From NCBI GenBank assembly GCA_001657395.1, contig LYSY01000008.1, positions 310,001 through 374,000 of the forward strand: a stretch of 64,000 nucleotides of DNA. The letters are read 5' to 3'. Below, piece by piece: positions 35,784 through 44,257 of the stretch. The notes beneath the pieces are model-generated. The model worked only from the letters and a program-made list of their open reading frames with translations. It was not told the origin of the DNA and made no database searches. Source of the DNA: Rhodospirillales bacterium BBD 1991-14. Its GTDB lineage: Bacteria > Pseudomonadota > Alphaproteobacteria > Kiloniellales > Kiloniellaceae. Position 1 is the first letter of the stretch. Every line of letters begins with the position of its first letter. The position numbers were made by a program, and so were the translations under genes.

Positions 35784-36347
35784 TCAGGCCCTCACCGCCG
35801 TGATTTCGCTTTCGAAGAAGTTCTTCGGGATGCCCTCCTGGCCGTCCACGTTGCGGGCCATCCGCAGCCAGGCGACATAGCGGTCCCAAAGCCGCCCCTC
35901 CAGGCGGGAACTGTCGGATTGCTTGTAGGCAATGGAGACCGCGAGATGAAGACTGAGCGCTTCGAGCAGGAGCGCGTCCATAAGTCCGGGGTTCGTCAGC
36001 CGGAAGACGTAGCGCAGCTTGATCGGCGCCGGCGCATCGGTCAGCAGCAGCCGGCCTTCGACCACCCAGGGCTCTTCGCTGTCGTAGAGATCGATCACCC
36101 GCAGGCAGAAGGGATCGGGCGGCAGAGTGTACTGTTTGGCGTACTCGAAGTCCGGCGTCCCGCTGGAGCCCACCGCCTTGCGCGCCCGCGCCGAGTTCCA
36201 CGGATGGCCGCGCAGGGTGGCGTCCAGCACCTGGTCATAGCGCGCGCGGCAGACTTTCGCTTCTTCGCTGTTTTCGTCGGCCGCACTCACCAGGCCTGCC
36301 CCGATATGGGTCAGGGCCGCATTGAAGATGGTCGTCTTGCTCGGCAT
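35784..36347 (-). CDS. Tail tubular protein A (T7 gp11-like adaptor)
   Basis: This 187-aa protein starts with the family signature TTIFNAALTHIGA, followed by VCRARYDQVLDATLRGHPWNSA and a C-terminal helix pair. It forms the ring that joins portal to nozzle in podoviruses. It is separated from the gp12-like gene by 4 bp. Length matches gp11-like proteins. Confidence 0.88.
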   Translation of the reverse strand: MPSKTTIFNAALTHIGAGLVSAADENSEEAKVCRARYDQVLDATLRGHPWNSARARKAVGSSGTPDFEYAKQYTLPPDPFCLRVIDLYDSEEPWVVEGRLLLTDAPAPIKLRYVFRLTNPGLMDALLLEALSLHLAVSIAYKQSDSSRLEGRLWDRYVAWLRMARNVDGQEGIPKNFFESEITAVRA

Positions 36348-36425
36348 CCATCACCCCCGAGGCGACGGGCCAGCCGGCCGGCAGAGAGGAGACGCGCCGG
36401 CCGGCCGCCGCCGCCGTTGCAGGAC

Positions 36426-36905
36426 CTAGTCCTGGACGGCCACGAGATGCCCGGACAGCTCGGCCCCCGCCAGGAGTGTGCCGCCGGTGATCTCTGCGGC
36501 GATCACCACGCCCTCCTGGCTCTCGAACAGAAGGGTCTCGTGGGTGCCGAGGGTGCCCGCCGGCGTGAAGTTGCCGGCGGCGCTCACATCGACAGCGGCG
36601 TCGAGGCCGTCCGGATCGGCCAAGACATCGGCCCCGGCCAGGTTCTTGTAAGCCTCCCAGCCCAGGTTCAACACGCGGCTCGCGCCGAAGGCCGAGTGAT
36701 GCATACGGCTGAGCGGCAGGATAAGGCGGACCTTGCCCGCCGGGAGCTTGAACAGCCGCGCGGTTGAACCGTCCGCGCCAGCCACGGCGCCCTGGGTGAA
36801 GTCGAAGAACATGCAGCGCATGCGGCCCCACCAATCATGGGTCGCAACGGATTTGGGCGGCACGGCGAGCGTGCGCGCCAACTGTGTGGAAGCTTCGTTG
36901 GTCAA
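36426..36905 (-). CDS. Structural protein downstream of the capsid (possible head decoration)
   Basis: This 159-aa protein is not a family I can name. It looks beta-rich and globular (KLPAGKVRLILPLSRMHHSAFG, then GVVIAAEITGGTLLAGAELSG). It lies between the major capsid and gp11-like genes, where many podoviruses encode a head-decoration or head-completion protein. A short gap with inverted GC repeats precedes it. Confidence 0.6.
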   Translation of the reverse strand: MTNEASTQLARTLAVPPKSVATHDWWGRMRCMFFDFTQGAVAGADGSTARLFKLPAGKVRLILPLSRMHHSAFGASRVLNLGWEAYKNLAGADVLADPDGLDAAVDVSAAGNFTPAGTLGTHETLLFESQEGVVIAAEITGGTLLAGAELSGHLVAVQD

Positions 36906-36967
36906 AACCTTACCCTCCTAGTCTTGTGGCCGGCGCGCACCAGCACGCCGGCCATGGTTGATGGCGA

Positions 36968-37861
36968 TCAGCTCTCGCGCGCTGCGACGACGACCATCTT
37001 CTCGTCTTCGACGCGCGTGGCATCCATCGAGAAGTCCACGCCGACCTGGGTCGAGTTGCGCTTGTCGCGGCGGGGCCCGATGTCGCTCTCGATCTCCTGG
37101 CCCTTCGCCAGGCCGATGGCGTTCTTCGCCCAGAACAGGCATTGGCGGTCGCCATTGCCGTCAACCGTCAGGCGTTCCGTGCGCTTGAACTTGAAGCCCA
37201 TGAAGGTGTCGATCTTTCCCTCGGCCAAAGCCTTCACGGTGTTGAAGTCGGCGCTCTTGATTTCCGTGGTGTTGAAGAGGTTCGTGACCTGCTTCGCCGA
37301 GACTGCCGCGAAACGCTCTTCATCCTCGTCCACATCGGAGCCGTCGATCCGCTCTTTCGCCTGCAGAAGCTTTTCGAGATTGAGCCCACTGCCGGCACCG
37401 CCGATATCGACGCCGACGAGCTGGGAAGACGGCAGCGGAATTGCCGTCGCCCCATCGTCCTCGTCCATCGAGTACGCAGGGCCGACCGCAGCAGCGATGA
37501 TCAGATCGTCTTTCTTGCGATTCATTGCCCAGACGGCATTCTCGGTGTAGCGGGCCGGCAGCTGCCCTGCGATCAGCAGCCGGCGCATGTCCTTCTTGTC
37601 GATGAGATCGAACCAGTCGAAGTCCCGCAGGATGATCCGGCGCCGGGAATGGGGCGTCGGGTTGATGGGCGTGTCGCTGTGACGGCTTGTGTTTTCCTGA
37701 GCTTCGACGGCGCCGATGCGGTCGAAGTAGCCGGCCTTGCCCTGAAGGTTGTCGGGATCGTCACGCACGCACATTTCGAGGCGCGATTCCCTTTGCTGCG
37801 ACAACATGATCACGTCGTCGCGGAACTTTTGCGCAAAGGCGATAGGGATAGAGAAGCTCAC
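36968..37861 (-). CDS. Major capsid protein
   Basis: This 297-aa protein matches capsid proteins of podovirus-type prophages in size and pattern (SIPIAFAQKFRDDVIMLSQQ at the N-terminus, then DFDWFDLIDKKDMRRLL). Its place right after the scaffold and before the adaptor/nozzle genes fits the HK97-fold capsid slot. No N-terminal cleavage site is apparent, consistent with a separate scaffold. A 171-bp gap upstream could allow a separate, stronger promoter or processed transcript, as capsid is needed in large amounts. Confidence 0.85.
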   Translation of the reverse strand: MSFSIPIAFAQKFRDDVIMLSQQRESRLEMCVRDDPDNLQGKAGYFDRIGAVEAQENTSRHSDTPINPTPHSRRRIILRDFDWFDLIDKKDMRRLLIAGQLPARYTENAVWAMNRKKDDLIIAAAVGPAYSMDEDDGATAIPLPSSQLVGVDIGGAGSGLNLEKLLQAKERIDGSDVDEDEERFAAVSAKQVTNLFNTTEIKSADFNTVKALAEGKIDTFMGFKFKRTERLTVDGNGDRQCLFWAKNAIGLAKGQEIESDIGPRRDKRNSTQVGVDFSMDATRVEDEKMVVVAARES

Positions 37862-38032
37862 GGCTCCCTCCTGTCAGTTGCGGTCGTTTGCATCTGGCGG
37901 GAGGGCTGCCCGTTGCCCGCAGGCCTGCGCCTGCCTTGTGTTCGGACCCTTCCTGGCGGTTCACGCCCCGCTCGGCGGCCTGCTTTCAGGCGGTCAGCCG
38001 GACGCCCCGTTTGATGGAGCGCTACCCGGGCT

Positions 38033-38281
38033 TCAGTTGGTCTCCCCTTCGCTGCCAGGGGTGTCTTGATGGCCCATGACATAGGCCTCGAACTCCTGGG
38101 CTTCGGCGATCGTACTGGCGACCGGCTTTTGCACGGTGCGCAGCTGGATGGCGCACTTCAGGCACTCGACCCGCAGTTTGGCACGCTCAAGGTCGGTAAT
38201 GTCACGCTCGGCGATCAGGACCGGTGGATCAACACTTGCGGCCTCGGGTTTCTGGCCTTCCGTCGTTTTACTGTTCGGCAT
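38033..38281 (-). CDS. Hypothetical small virion-module protein
   Basis: This 82-aa hydrophilic protein has a central helix (LIAERDITDLERAKLRVECL) and disordered ends. It is unrecognised. It lies between scaffold and capsid, 6 bp after the scaffold stop, so it may be a scaffold accessory or a head-assembly factor. Confidence 0.58.
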   Translation of the reverse strand: MPNSKTTEGQKPEAASVDPPVLIAERDITDLERAKLRVECLKCAIQLRTVQKPVASTIAEAQEFEAYVMGHQDTPGSEGETN

Positions 38282-38287
38282 CTCAGG

Positions 38288-39199
38288 TTACTCCGGGTGT
38301 CCGCCATCGGAGCCAGCCACCTCATAAAGCTGGTACATGCGCTTGTGGATCGCCTTGTGCTCCGGATGCTTTTTGTTGTTGTAGGGATGGTTTGGGTCTT
38401 CCGCTGCAGCGGCGCGGATCTTCTCGATCTCGGCCTGAGCCGCCTCCGGCCCGGAAACCACACCAGGCAACGGATCGCCCGGGAGATCCCCGTCTTCGCC
38501 GAGCGCCGCGCCGATCTTGGCGAAGGCCTTCGCCACCGCGAGGTTGTCCAGCAGGTAAGTGCCGTCCATCAGGCGGATCTGTTTGGCGCCCTCGATGTCG
38601 TCGAAGCCCGCGCGCACCATCCGGTTGGCGTGCTCGATGTTGGCGTCGAAGTTGCTGCCCCAATCCTGGCGCAGCTGCTCTTCGTTGGCATCGGCGATGT
38701 CGCTCGCCCTTTGCTCGAAGGCCTGCCACTCCGCCGCCTGGGCCTCGGCGTAATCGCCGATCATGCCGCGCAGCTGGGTCTGCGTGAGGCCGTGTGCGTG
38801 CGCCTTCTCGACCATCTTGCCCTGCAGGTCAGCATTCCAGGGCAGGCCCTCCGGCGGCTTGAAGTCTTTCAGGTCGTACTGGTCAGCGCTCTCCGGCCGC
38901 CCGATTTCGTTGTAGAAACTATCCCACTCCTCAGCAGTGGCATCCTTGCCGGGCAGCGTGACGCCGCGCTTGCCGATCAGCCGCTGGACGTTGACATGCT
39001 CCTTCGCCAGGTCTTCGACGCCCTTCACGTTGGCAATCGACGGATCGTTGCGCAGCTCCTCCGGCAGGCCGCTCTTCCAATCGGCCGGAGGTGAAGGCGC
39101 GGGATCACCCCCCGCAGGCGGCTCACCGCCGTCAGATGCGCCGGCGCCCGTGACTTGTCCGTCTCCTCCCGGGGCTCCCGCCCCCGTCTCTTCTGTCAC
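38288..39199 (-). CDS. Capsid scaffolding protein
   Basis: This 303-aa protein has a disordered Gly/Pro-rich acidic N-terminus and a long helical middle. The motif EEWDSFYNEIGRPESADQY is common in podophage scaffold proteins. The C-terminus is helical and charged (HKAIHKRMYQLYEVAG), the usual capsid-docking end. It lies between portal and capsid genes, as in T7 (gp9). Confidence 0.84.
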   Translation of the reverse strand: MTEETGAGAPGGDGQVTGAGASDGGEPPAGGDPAPSPPADWKSGLPEELRNDPSIANVKGVEDLAKEHVNVQRLIGKRGVTLPGKDATAEEWDSFYNEIGRPESADQYDLKDFKPPEGLPWNADLQGKMVEKAHAHGLTQTQLRGMIGDYAEAQAAEWQAFEQRASDIADANEEQLRQDWGSNFDANIEHANRMVRAGFDDIEGAKQIRLMDGTYLLDNLAVAKAFAKIGAALGEDGDLPGDPLPGVVSGPEAAQAEIEKIRAAAAEDPNHPYNNKKHPEHKAIHKRMYQLYEVAGSDGGHPE

Positions 39200-39216
39200 C
39201 TGTCGTCTCCTCTCGT

Positions 39217-39393
39217 CTACAGGTCCTCAACGAGTTTCAGCGCCTCTGCGCGCCGGCGCTCGACTTCGCTGGGCAGGCCTGGCATAGCTCTCAGGCACTC
39301 CGCCACGGCCTTGATCGCCGTCCGGGCTTTGCGGTCATAGATGCCGCGCGGCTTCGTGGTCTTCGCCGTGCTCTTCTTCGTGGCCTTTGCCAT
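39217..39393 (-). CDS. Small basic protein between portal module and scaffold
   Basis: This 58-aa gene is very small but is bounded by coupled signals: its ATG overlaps the stop of the upstream gene (TGATG). The product starts MAKATKKSTAKTTKPRG, strongly basic, then forms one or two helices (AECLRAMPGLPSEVERRRAE). It might bind DNA or an acidic head protein; unknown. Confidence 0.6.
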   Translation of the reverse strand: MAKATKKSTAKTTKPRGIYDRKARTAIKAVAECLRAMPGLPSEVERRRAEALKLVEDL

Positions 39394-39662
39394 CACTTGC
39401 TCCTTTCGCGCGCCAAGCGCATCAGGGCTTCATCGTCCATGTCCATCTGACGGAGAAGACGCAAAGCACCGTCGCGCAGGCCATTGTTGTAGGAAGAACT
39501 GTGGGAATCGCCGGGCACATGGCTTGGCGAAAAAGCTCCGCAAGCGCGCAGATGATCTTTCAGCACCCGCCGCCCCTCCGGCGTCGAGAAAGTGATCTGG
39601 TAGTCGTTGCGCCGCCCCACCAGCTGAGCGTAGATCTCTGCGCCTTTCTCCAGCAGCGTCAC
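39393..39662 (-). CDS. Bbp19-like phage protein
   Basis: This 89-aa protein has the core TPEGRRVLKDHLRACG, then YNNGLRDGALRLLRQMDM, which matches the small Bbp19-type domain found downstream of portal genes in podophages such as Bordetella BPP-1. Function is unknown. It overlaps the portal gene by ATGA and the next gene by TGATG. Confidence 0.75.
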   Translation of the reverse strand: MTLLEKGAEIYAQLVGRRNDYQITFSTPEGRRVLKDHLRACGAFSPSHVPGDSHSSSYNNGLRDGALRLLRQMDMDDEALMRLARERSK

Positions 39663-41314
39663 GATCCACCTCCAGTGCCGGCTGCCGGCACCAGGCCCGC
39701 GCCCTGGACAGCCGCCAGGGCCTGACCGGCCGACTGCGCTGCCGAGGCGCCGCGCTCGACCTCTTCGGCCTGCAGTTGGCGCTGCTGTTCTTCCTGGCGT
39801 GCCTTGCGCCGTGCCTCCACCTTCTTGGGATCGCGCATGAATTCCGCCGGCAGCCCCAGGCGGTCGGCGGTGATCCGATAGGCCCGGTCTTCGTCCAGGT
39901 TGTCCAGAAGCTCCGGATTGCGGGCGACCAAGGGCGCGGTGACATCGTTGAACTCACCGAAGGCGGAGATTTCGCTGAGGCTCTGCGCCCGGGCAATGGG
40001 CGAGGTGTAGTGGACCTCAATGGATTCGCCGGCGAGCTCCTCCGGCATCGGCGGAAAGAAGCCCGCGCGCAGCAGGATCATGAATGAGCGCTCGACCACC
40101 GGTCCGACAAGCTCGTCCTGCACCCGCCCGACAAAGGGCCCAAGGACCCGAAGCGTTTCCGCGTCCAGCTTGATCACCTGCGTCGCGGTCATGCGCGGAT
40201 CGCGGGAGAGCTGCAGCAGGTGATTGTAGTAGCGCTGCTCGATCCGCTGGCGGATGCCTTCGGCCAGATCCTCGCCCAGATCCGGACGGCCCTGGGTGAG
40301 CAGGGGCTTGATGGCTTCCGCCCGGCCGGTCATGAGCTCGCTGCGCACATGGTTCAACTCGCCGCGGCGCAAGGTAACATCGCCGATCACCCCGTCGTCG
40401 GCCACCATCAACGGTGGATCGATCTGCTTTTCCGCGCCTTCGAAGGTGATCTGCATGGTCCGCTGCAGCGACTTCACGTCGAACAGCGCCCGCGTGCCGG
40501 GCCCGCGCCCGTAAACCTCGTTGCTGGCAACGTGCCAGCGCGGCACCAGAAAGGGCATTTCCCGGTAGCCGGAGACCTTCATGGTCAGCTTTTCTGAGAC
40601 GTTGACCCAGACCGAGGCGATGGGCATGCGCTTCGCATCACTCAGACCCTGCGTATGCTCCCGGCGCGGGAACACCGCATGCAGAAACTCGAACTCCTGA
40701 TCCGGGTTCTTGCCGTTGGCCGCCTTGATCACCTTCGCGCCCGCGGCGTCACCCCACTTCTGCAGGGCCTGCCGCGCCGAGAGCATGAAGCGGCGGAACA
40801 CCGTATCGACGCGGCCCTCCGCACTCTCTGCAATGAACAGCTCTCTTAGCGGGCGCTCCTGATAGAGCGGCAGCCGGCCGGGCCGATCCTGGATGTAGAA
40901 GCCGGCGATCCCGAAGTCGCCGATGCCGCGAAACACACCGGGTGCCGCTGTCTTGAACCCGCTCTCGGTGGCGTCGAAAACATCGTACATCACGTCCATG
41001 GCCTGAGAGAGCCACGTCGTGGACAGAAAGCTGTTGCGCAAGGCACGCCGGCGGGGCCGGAGGCCGAACCACTTGGTGCCCGGGTTCATGACCAGGCCAT
41101 AGATGCCCGCCGCGAAGATCTCCGAGGCGGTCTCGCCGTGGCTGTCCAGGATCTCCTGGCCCCGCTTGACGCCGGGAGTCTCGATGCCCGTGAAAGACGC
41201 GACCAGCGGCATCAGGTAGTCGCGGATTTCCTGCCAGTGCGACTCCCAGACGCCGCGCGTGCTCTTCATCTTGTCGGCGCGGCGGATCAGGTCCTTTGCC
41301 AGCTGGTCTTCCAA
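39659..41314 (-). CDS. Portal protein (podovirus head-to-tail connector)
   Basis: This 551-aa protein is the dodecameric portal at the unique capsid vertex. Characteristic segments include MKSTRGVWESHWQEIRDYLMP near the N-terminus, DSHGETASEIFAAGIYGLVMNPGTKWFGL and VPRWHVASNEVYGRGPG. These are typical of the phage head-to-tail connecting protein family. The C-terminus is Gln/Ala-rich. It lies downstream of terL and a short proline-rich gene, and upstream of the scaffold. Confidence 0.93.
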   Translation of the reverse strand: MEDQLAKDLIRRADKMKSTRGVWESHWQEIRDYLMPLVASFTGIETPGVKRGQEILDSHGETASEIFAAGIYGLVMNPGTKWFGLRPRRRALRNSFLSTTWLSQAMDVMYDVFDATESGFKTAAPGVFRGIGDFGIAGFYIQDRPGRLPLYQERPLRELFIAESAEGRVDTVFRRFMLSARQALQKWGDAAGAKVIKAANGKNPDQEFEFLHAVFPRREHTQGLSDAKRMPIASVWVNVSEKLTMKVSGYREMPFLVPRWHVASNEVYGRGPGTRALFDVKSLQRTMQITFEGAEKQIDPPLMVADDGVIGDVTLRRGELNHVRSELMTGRAEAIKPLLTQGRPDLGEDLAEGIRQRIEQRYYNHLLQLSRDPRMTATQVIKLDAETLRVLGPFVGRVQDELVGPVVERSFMILLRAGFFPPMPEELAGESIEVHYTSPIARAQSLSEISAFGEFNDVTAPLVARNPELLDNLDEDRAYRITADRLGLPAEFMRDPKKVEARRKARQEEQQRQLQAEEVERGASAAQSAGQALAAVQGAGLVPAAGTGGGS

Positions 41315-41323
41315 GACGGGCTC

Positions 41324-41530
41324 CTACTGGCCCAGCAGGCGCTTGGTGCGCACCGGCGCCTGTTGTGTGGTGCCCTGGCCGCCGGTGATCACGGTTGCAG
41401 CCCGGCCGCGCTGCCGCCGGGCATCGGTCTGTGCCTGGCGCCGCGCCTGCTCGACCTCCGGGTCCTCCCGCGTGGGGGCCGGCGGCGGCGGGGGCGGCGG
41501 CGAGGGCTGGCTGGGCGTCAGAAAACTCAT
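41324..41530 (-). CDS. Small proline-rich protein preceding portal
   Basis: This 68-aa protein has a run of prolines (PSQPSPPPPPPPAP) followed by a charged helix and an Arg/Gln-rich end (GGQGTTQQAPVRTKRLLGQ). Similar short proline-rich genes precede portal genes in many podoviruses; the function is unknown. It overlaps the upstream HTH gene in an ATGA. Confidence 0.7.
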   Translation of the reverse strand: MSFLTPSQPSPPPPPPPAPTREDPEVEQARRQAQTDARRQRGRAATVITGGQGTTQQAPVRTKRLLGQ

Positions 41531-41832
41531 CGCGGGGCTCCGAGGATGTGCCGGCCAAGCAGCCGGGCTTCTCGTCTCAGTCGACCATCGGTAGGACCGG
41601 CCAGACGCGCTTGTCCAGGTTGGAGATGTTCATGAACATCTTTTCGCGCGGAATGATTAGGTTTGGGACCGCCGTCCTGCGCTCTTTGGGCCCGGGCGAT
41701 CTTCATGAGCTGCGTCAGGCGCGTGCGGCCATAACCGAAGCGTGCGCAGATCTCCTTCCAGGTCACCTTCTGCTCGCGCAGCTGCAGGACCTCGACGCCC
41801 ATCGAAAGATGGCTGCGGCAGGGGCGGCCCAT
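41527..41832 (-). CDS. Putative HTH protein between terL and portal
   Basis: This ~101-aa gene starts in a TGATG overlap with terL and ends in an ATGA overlap with the next gene, which supports its reality. Residues about 25-45 (VTWKEICARFGYGRTRLTQL) look like a helix-turn-helix. The C-terminal half is Arg/Gly-rich and not convincingly folded. The shared palindrome at 41625-41640 lies inside it. It could be a regulatory protein or a terminase accessory; low support for details. Confidence 0.55.
   Translation of the reverse strand: MGRPCRSHLSMGVEVLQLREQKVTWKEICARFGYGRTRLTQLMKIARAQRAQDGGPKPNHSARKDVHEHLQPGQARLAGPTDGRLRREARLLGRHILGAPR
41625..41640. promoter_or_regulatory. Shared phage palindrome, copy B
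   Basis: GATGTTCATGAACATC is a perfect 16-bp palindrome. The sequence around it partly matches copy A at 23491 over about 45 bp. It lies about 95 bp upstream of the small gene preceding portal. A dyad-binding regulator or an internal late promoter is possible. Confidence 0.5.
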
Positions 41833-43346
41833 CACAGCCGCGCCCGCGTCTGACGGCCGCGCCGATAGAACGCATCGCGGTAAGAGCCTTGCGGGTTGCT
41901 CTCGGTCCGCGCCGCCGTCTGCGCCGTGGTGTCGTAGCGCTCCCGATCCCGCCCCATCACCTCGTGATACTCGCCCCCGCCGATCAGCGCATACTGCGCC
42001 GAGTCGTGGACGTGGCTGTAGTCGCCGCTCTTCCCGGTCTTGTCCGGCTTGTCATCGTAGCCGCCGTTGGCGGTCTGCACCCGCTTGTAGCGGTAGCCGG
42101 AATTGAAGCCCTTGCGCAGGATCTTCATGCTCGGGCAGATGATCAGGCCCGGGTAGTGGCCGTCGATGTTCTTCGTCAGCGGCACCCGGACCGCATCGAG
42201 GCGCGGTGTCAGGTTGTTGGTCGGCGCGGCGCGAATGCGCATCTTGGTCTTGGCCGCGACGATCTGTATCCAGTCGCGTTCGTCGTTGTCTCTGTCGGCG
42301 CCGAAAGCCGCCGAAGGATCGGCCCAGCCGGAGACCTGGTGGCCCGGGAACTCTTCGCGCAGGATCTTGTTGACGAGCTCGCCGAAGCGGGTCGGCCCCA
42401 TGGTGCTCTCGTTGGTGACCACGATCTCGCGCAGGCCCCGCCATTGGCCGTTGGGCATGCGCTGCCACACCGTCGCCGCTGGCGTCCCGCCGGCGTCGAA
42501 GCCCATGACAAGGGGAAGGCCCTTCACCGCGATCAGGCGCTGCAGCGAGCAATGGAGCTGGTCGTTGTACTCCGGGTAAACCGGCTTGCCGTCGCGGCTG
42601 AACCCGAATTCATTCTTGATGAAACGGCGAATGTACCAGTCCTTCTGACCGGCCATCTGTTGATCGTAGTAACCCTGTACGAGGTTGTGCAGGTTCTCGG
42701 CCTGCGGCGAGAGGCCGGACGGTTGGCGAAAGAACCCCCAGCTGTCGGGCTTGTTTTCGACTAGGAGCTCGTAGAGATAGCTGTCCGTGTCCGGTGCGTT
42801 GAAGTCCATGATCACACCGCGCCAGGTGGGCCCTCCCTCAGCCATCTTGGGATAGCGGCCGGCGCGCCCGATGCAGTACGTCAAAACGTCGGGGTGCAGC
42901 CGGTCGGCCTCATTGAGATAAAACGCCGTGACTTCGTAGCCCTTTAGCACGTCCTCCGCTTTGTGCTCGCCGATGGCGACGAAGTCGACCCAGAGAAATA
43001 CGGTCGTGCCGTCCGGCAGCTGGAACTTGATCTTGTGCGTCGCTGGACCATCTTGCGAACCAACCCACTCGCCAATCGACTGCGGCATCCACTCGTTCCA
43101 GGTCGCGATGGTCGTCTTCCAGAGCTGCCGGTAAGTGTCGCGGACGACGCAGAAGCGGAACTTGCGCTGGCCGTCCAGCGTTGAAGGCTGCTGCTCCGCT
43201 GCCTGGTAGATCATGCGGAAAAAGCTGGTTGTGGTTTTAGCGCCACCCAAAGGCCCCATGATCGCATCGAGGAAGTTGCGGCTGACAAAAAACGCCCGCG
43301 CAACCGGTCCCGGCGACTCCCAGCGAAGGTTTAACTCGTCGCTCAC
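41832..43346 (-). CDS. terL: Terminase large subunit
   Basis: The packaging motor, 504 aa from a GTG start. The ATPase has a Walker-A-like GPLGGAKT at residues 31-38 and a Walker-B/catalytic carboxylate region VTAFYLNEADRL. The nuclease domain shows aspartates in LVMGFDAGGTPAA and GWADPSAAFGADRD. I chose GTG 43346 because it forms a GTGA overlap with a preceding frame and is preceded by a G-rich site; an ATG at 43403 is the alternative. terS lies upstream after a gap of about 300 bp. Confidence 0.9.
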   Translation of the reverse strand: MSDELNLRWESPGPVARAFFVSRNFLDAIMGPLGGAKTTTSFFRMIYQAAEQQPSTLDGQRKFRFCVVRDTYRQLWKTTIATWNEWMPQSIGEWVGSQDGPATHKIKFQLPDGTTVFLWVDFVAIGEHKAEDVLKGYEVTAFYLNEADRLHPDVLTYCIGRAGRYPKMAEGGPTWRGVIMDFNAPDTDSYLYELLVENKPDSWGFFRQPSGLSPQAENLHNLVQGYYDQQMAGQKDWYIRRFIKNEFGFSRDGKPVYPEYNDQLHCSLQRLIAVKGLPLVMGFDAGGTPAATVWQRMPNGQWRGLREIVVTNESTMGPTRFGELVNKILREEFPGHQVSGWADPSAAFGADRDNDERDWIQIVAAKTKMRIRAAPTNNLTPRLDAVRVPLTKNIDGHYPGLIICPSMKILRKGFNSGYRYKRVQTANGGYDDKPDKTGKSGDYSHVHDSAQYALIGGGEYHEVMGRDRERYDTTAQTAARTESNPQGSYRDAFYRRGRQTRARL

Positions 43347-43693
43347 AGCAGCCCCCCAACCCCGTTGGCGCGACTTTGCTGTTTCGCCGCCACACTCCCC
43401 CACCCTTGTGGCGAGGCCTTGAGTTTTCGCGCCGTCAGGATCTCCAAACAGGATCGAAGCGACCCAGTATTTCCGAAAGCTGCCGGAGCCTCCCCCCCGC
43501 TCCCATCGGCAGCGGCGGTTTTGGGGGGGTGGGGTGGCTTCGAAGGGGGGTGGGTCTGGCGGCGGCCGCGCGGCCAGGTCGCGGGGCCTAGCGTCAGAGT
43601 GTGCATCTGCCGCGCCAACAGCCGAAAGGCGCGGAAACCCTGGCGTTTCGGCCCGTTGTCCAACTCGCGACTGTCAAACTCTCCGGAGCACAT
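43343..43693 (-). CDS. Possible gene between terS and terL (doubtful)
   Basis: A 116-codon frame fills the terS-terL gap. It begins 4 bp after the terS stop and ends in a GTGA overlap with the terL start, which is suggestive. Its product has a Pro/His-rich, low-complexity middle (THPPSKPPHPPKTAAADG) and no recognisable fold. The DNA there is G-tract-rich, so a non-coding packaging site is at least as likely. Confidence 0.3.
   Translation of the reverse strand: MCSGEFDSRELDNGPKRQGFRAFRLLARQMHTLTLGPATWPRGRRQTHPPSKPPHPPKTAAADGSGGEAPAAFGNTGSLRSCLEILTARKLKASPQGWGSVAAKQQSRANGVGGLL
43523..43554 (+). other. G-quadruplex-type tract in the terS-terL gap
   Basis: On the plus strand four G-runs of 7, 4, 6 and 3 are separated by loops of 1, 10 and 1 nt. 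Such a layout can fold into a G-quadruplex. It lies between the two terminase genes, a usual place for packaging signals. Confidence 0.5.
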
Positions 43694-43697
43694 GGCG

Positions 43698-44222
43698 CTA
43701 ACCCTCTGTTTTTTCTGGCTTTTCGGAATTCAGGACCTGGCCGGTGATCACCACCGCATCATCGCCCGGCTGCGCCACCGGCGCGGCCTCGGCGGGCCCT
43801 GTCTGGATCGTGAGCGACACCGGCGGCTTGCCCTGGATGTCGAGCGCGACCGGCTGCTTCTGGTGCAGGTACGGCGCCAACTCCTTCGCGGCCATGATCT
43901 GCAGCTTGAAGGCCTCCACACGCTTGCAGTCCAGGCGGGCCGCCAAGTCTTCGACGCGCGCCGCCACGATCTGGGCGAGCGCTTCCAGCGGCGAGCGGTA
44001 GTTGGACAGCAGGAAGCTGGTCCAGGCCTCGGTCCGCTTGTTCCGAGATCCGGCAGGCCGACCAGGTCCGCGCCGGTCGGCCTCGGTCGCCTGCTCGTCT
44101 TCGTCCAACGGCAGCGGAAGCAGGGCCAGCTGCTCGGCCTTCTCTTCCGGCGCCATCTCGCCGACCTGATCCATGGCTTCGGTCAGGGCCGCGTTGAGAC
44201 CTTCCTTGTCCTGATCAGCCAT
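43698..44222 (-). CDS. terS: Terminase small subunit-like protein
   Basis: This 174-aa protein begins with an acidic helical segment. A DNA-binding-like motif RRGPGRPAGSRNKRTEAW and a long helical middle (LEALAQIVAARVEDLAARL) follow; the C-terminus is beta/Pro-rich. GRPAGSRNK is common in small terminase subunits. It is the first gene of the minus-strand virion operon, ahead of terL, and it sits beside the GTTGCA repeat cluster that could be its recognition site. The start is an ATG following an AT-rich stretch with CAGGTG. Confidence 0.8.
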   Translation of the reverse strand: MADQDKEGLNAALTEAMDQVGEMAPEEKAEQLALLPLPLDEDEQATEADRRGPGRPAGSRNKRTEAWTSFLLSNYRSPLEALAQIVAARVEDLAARLDCKRVEAFKLQIMAAKELAPYLHQKQPVALDIQGKPPVSLTIQTGPAEAAPVAQPGDDAVVITGQVLNSEKPEKTEG

Positions 44223-44257
44223 TAAACACCTGATATTTAATTGGTTTTCCGGCTGGC

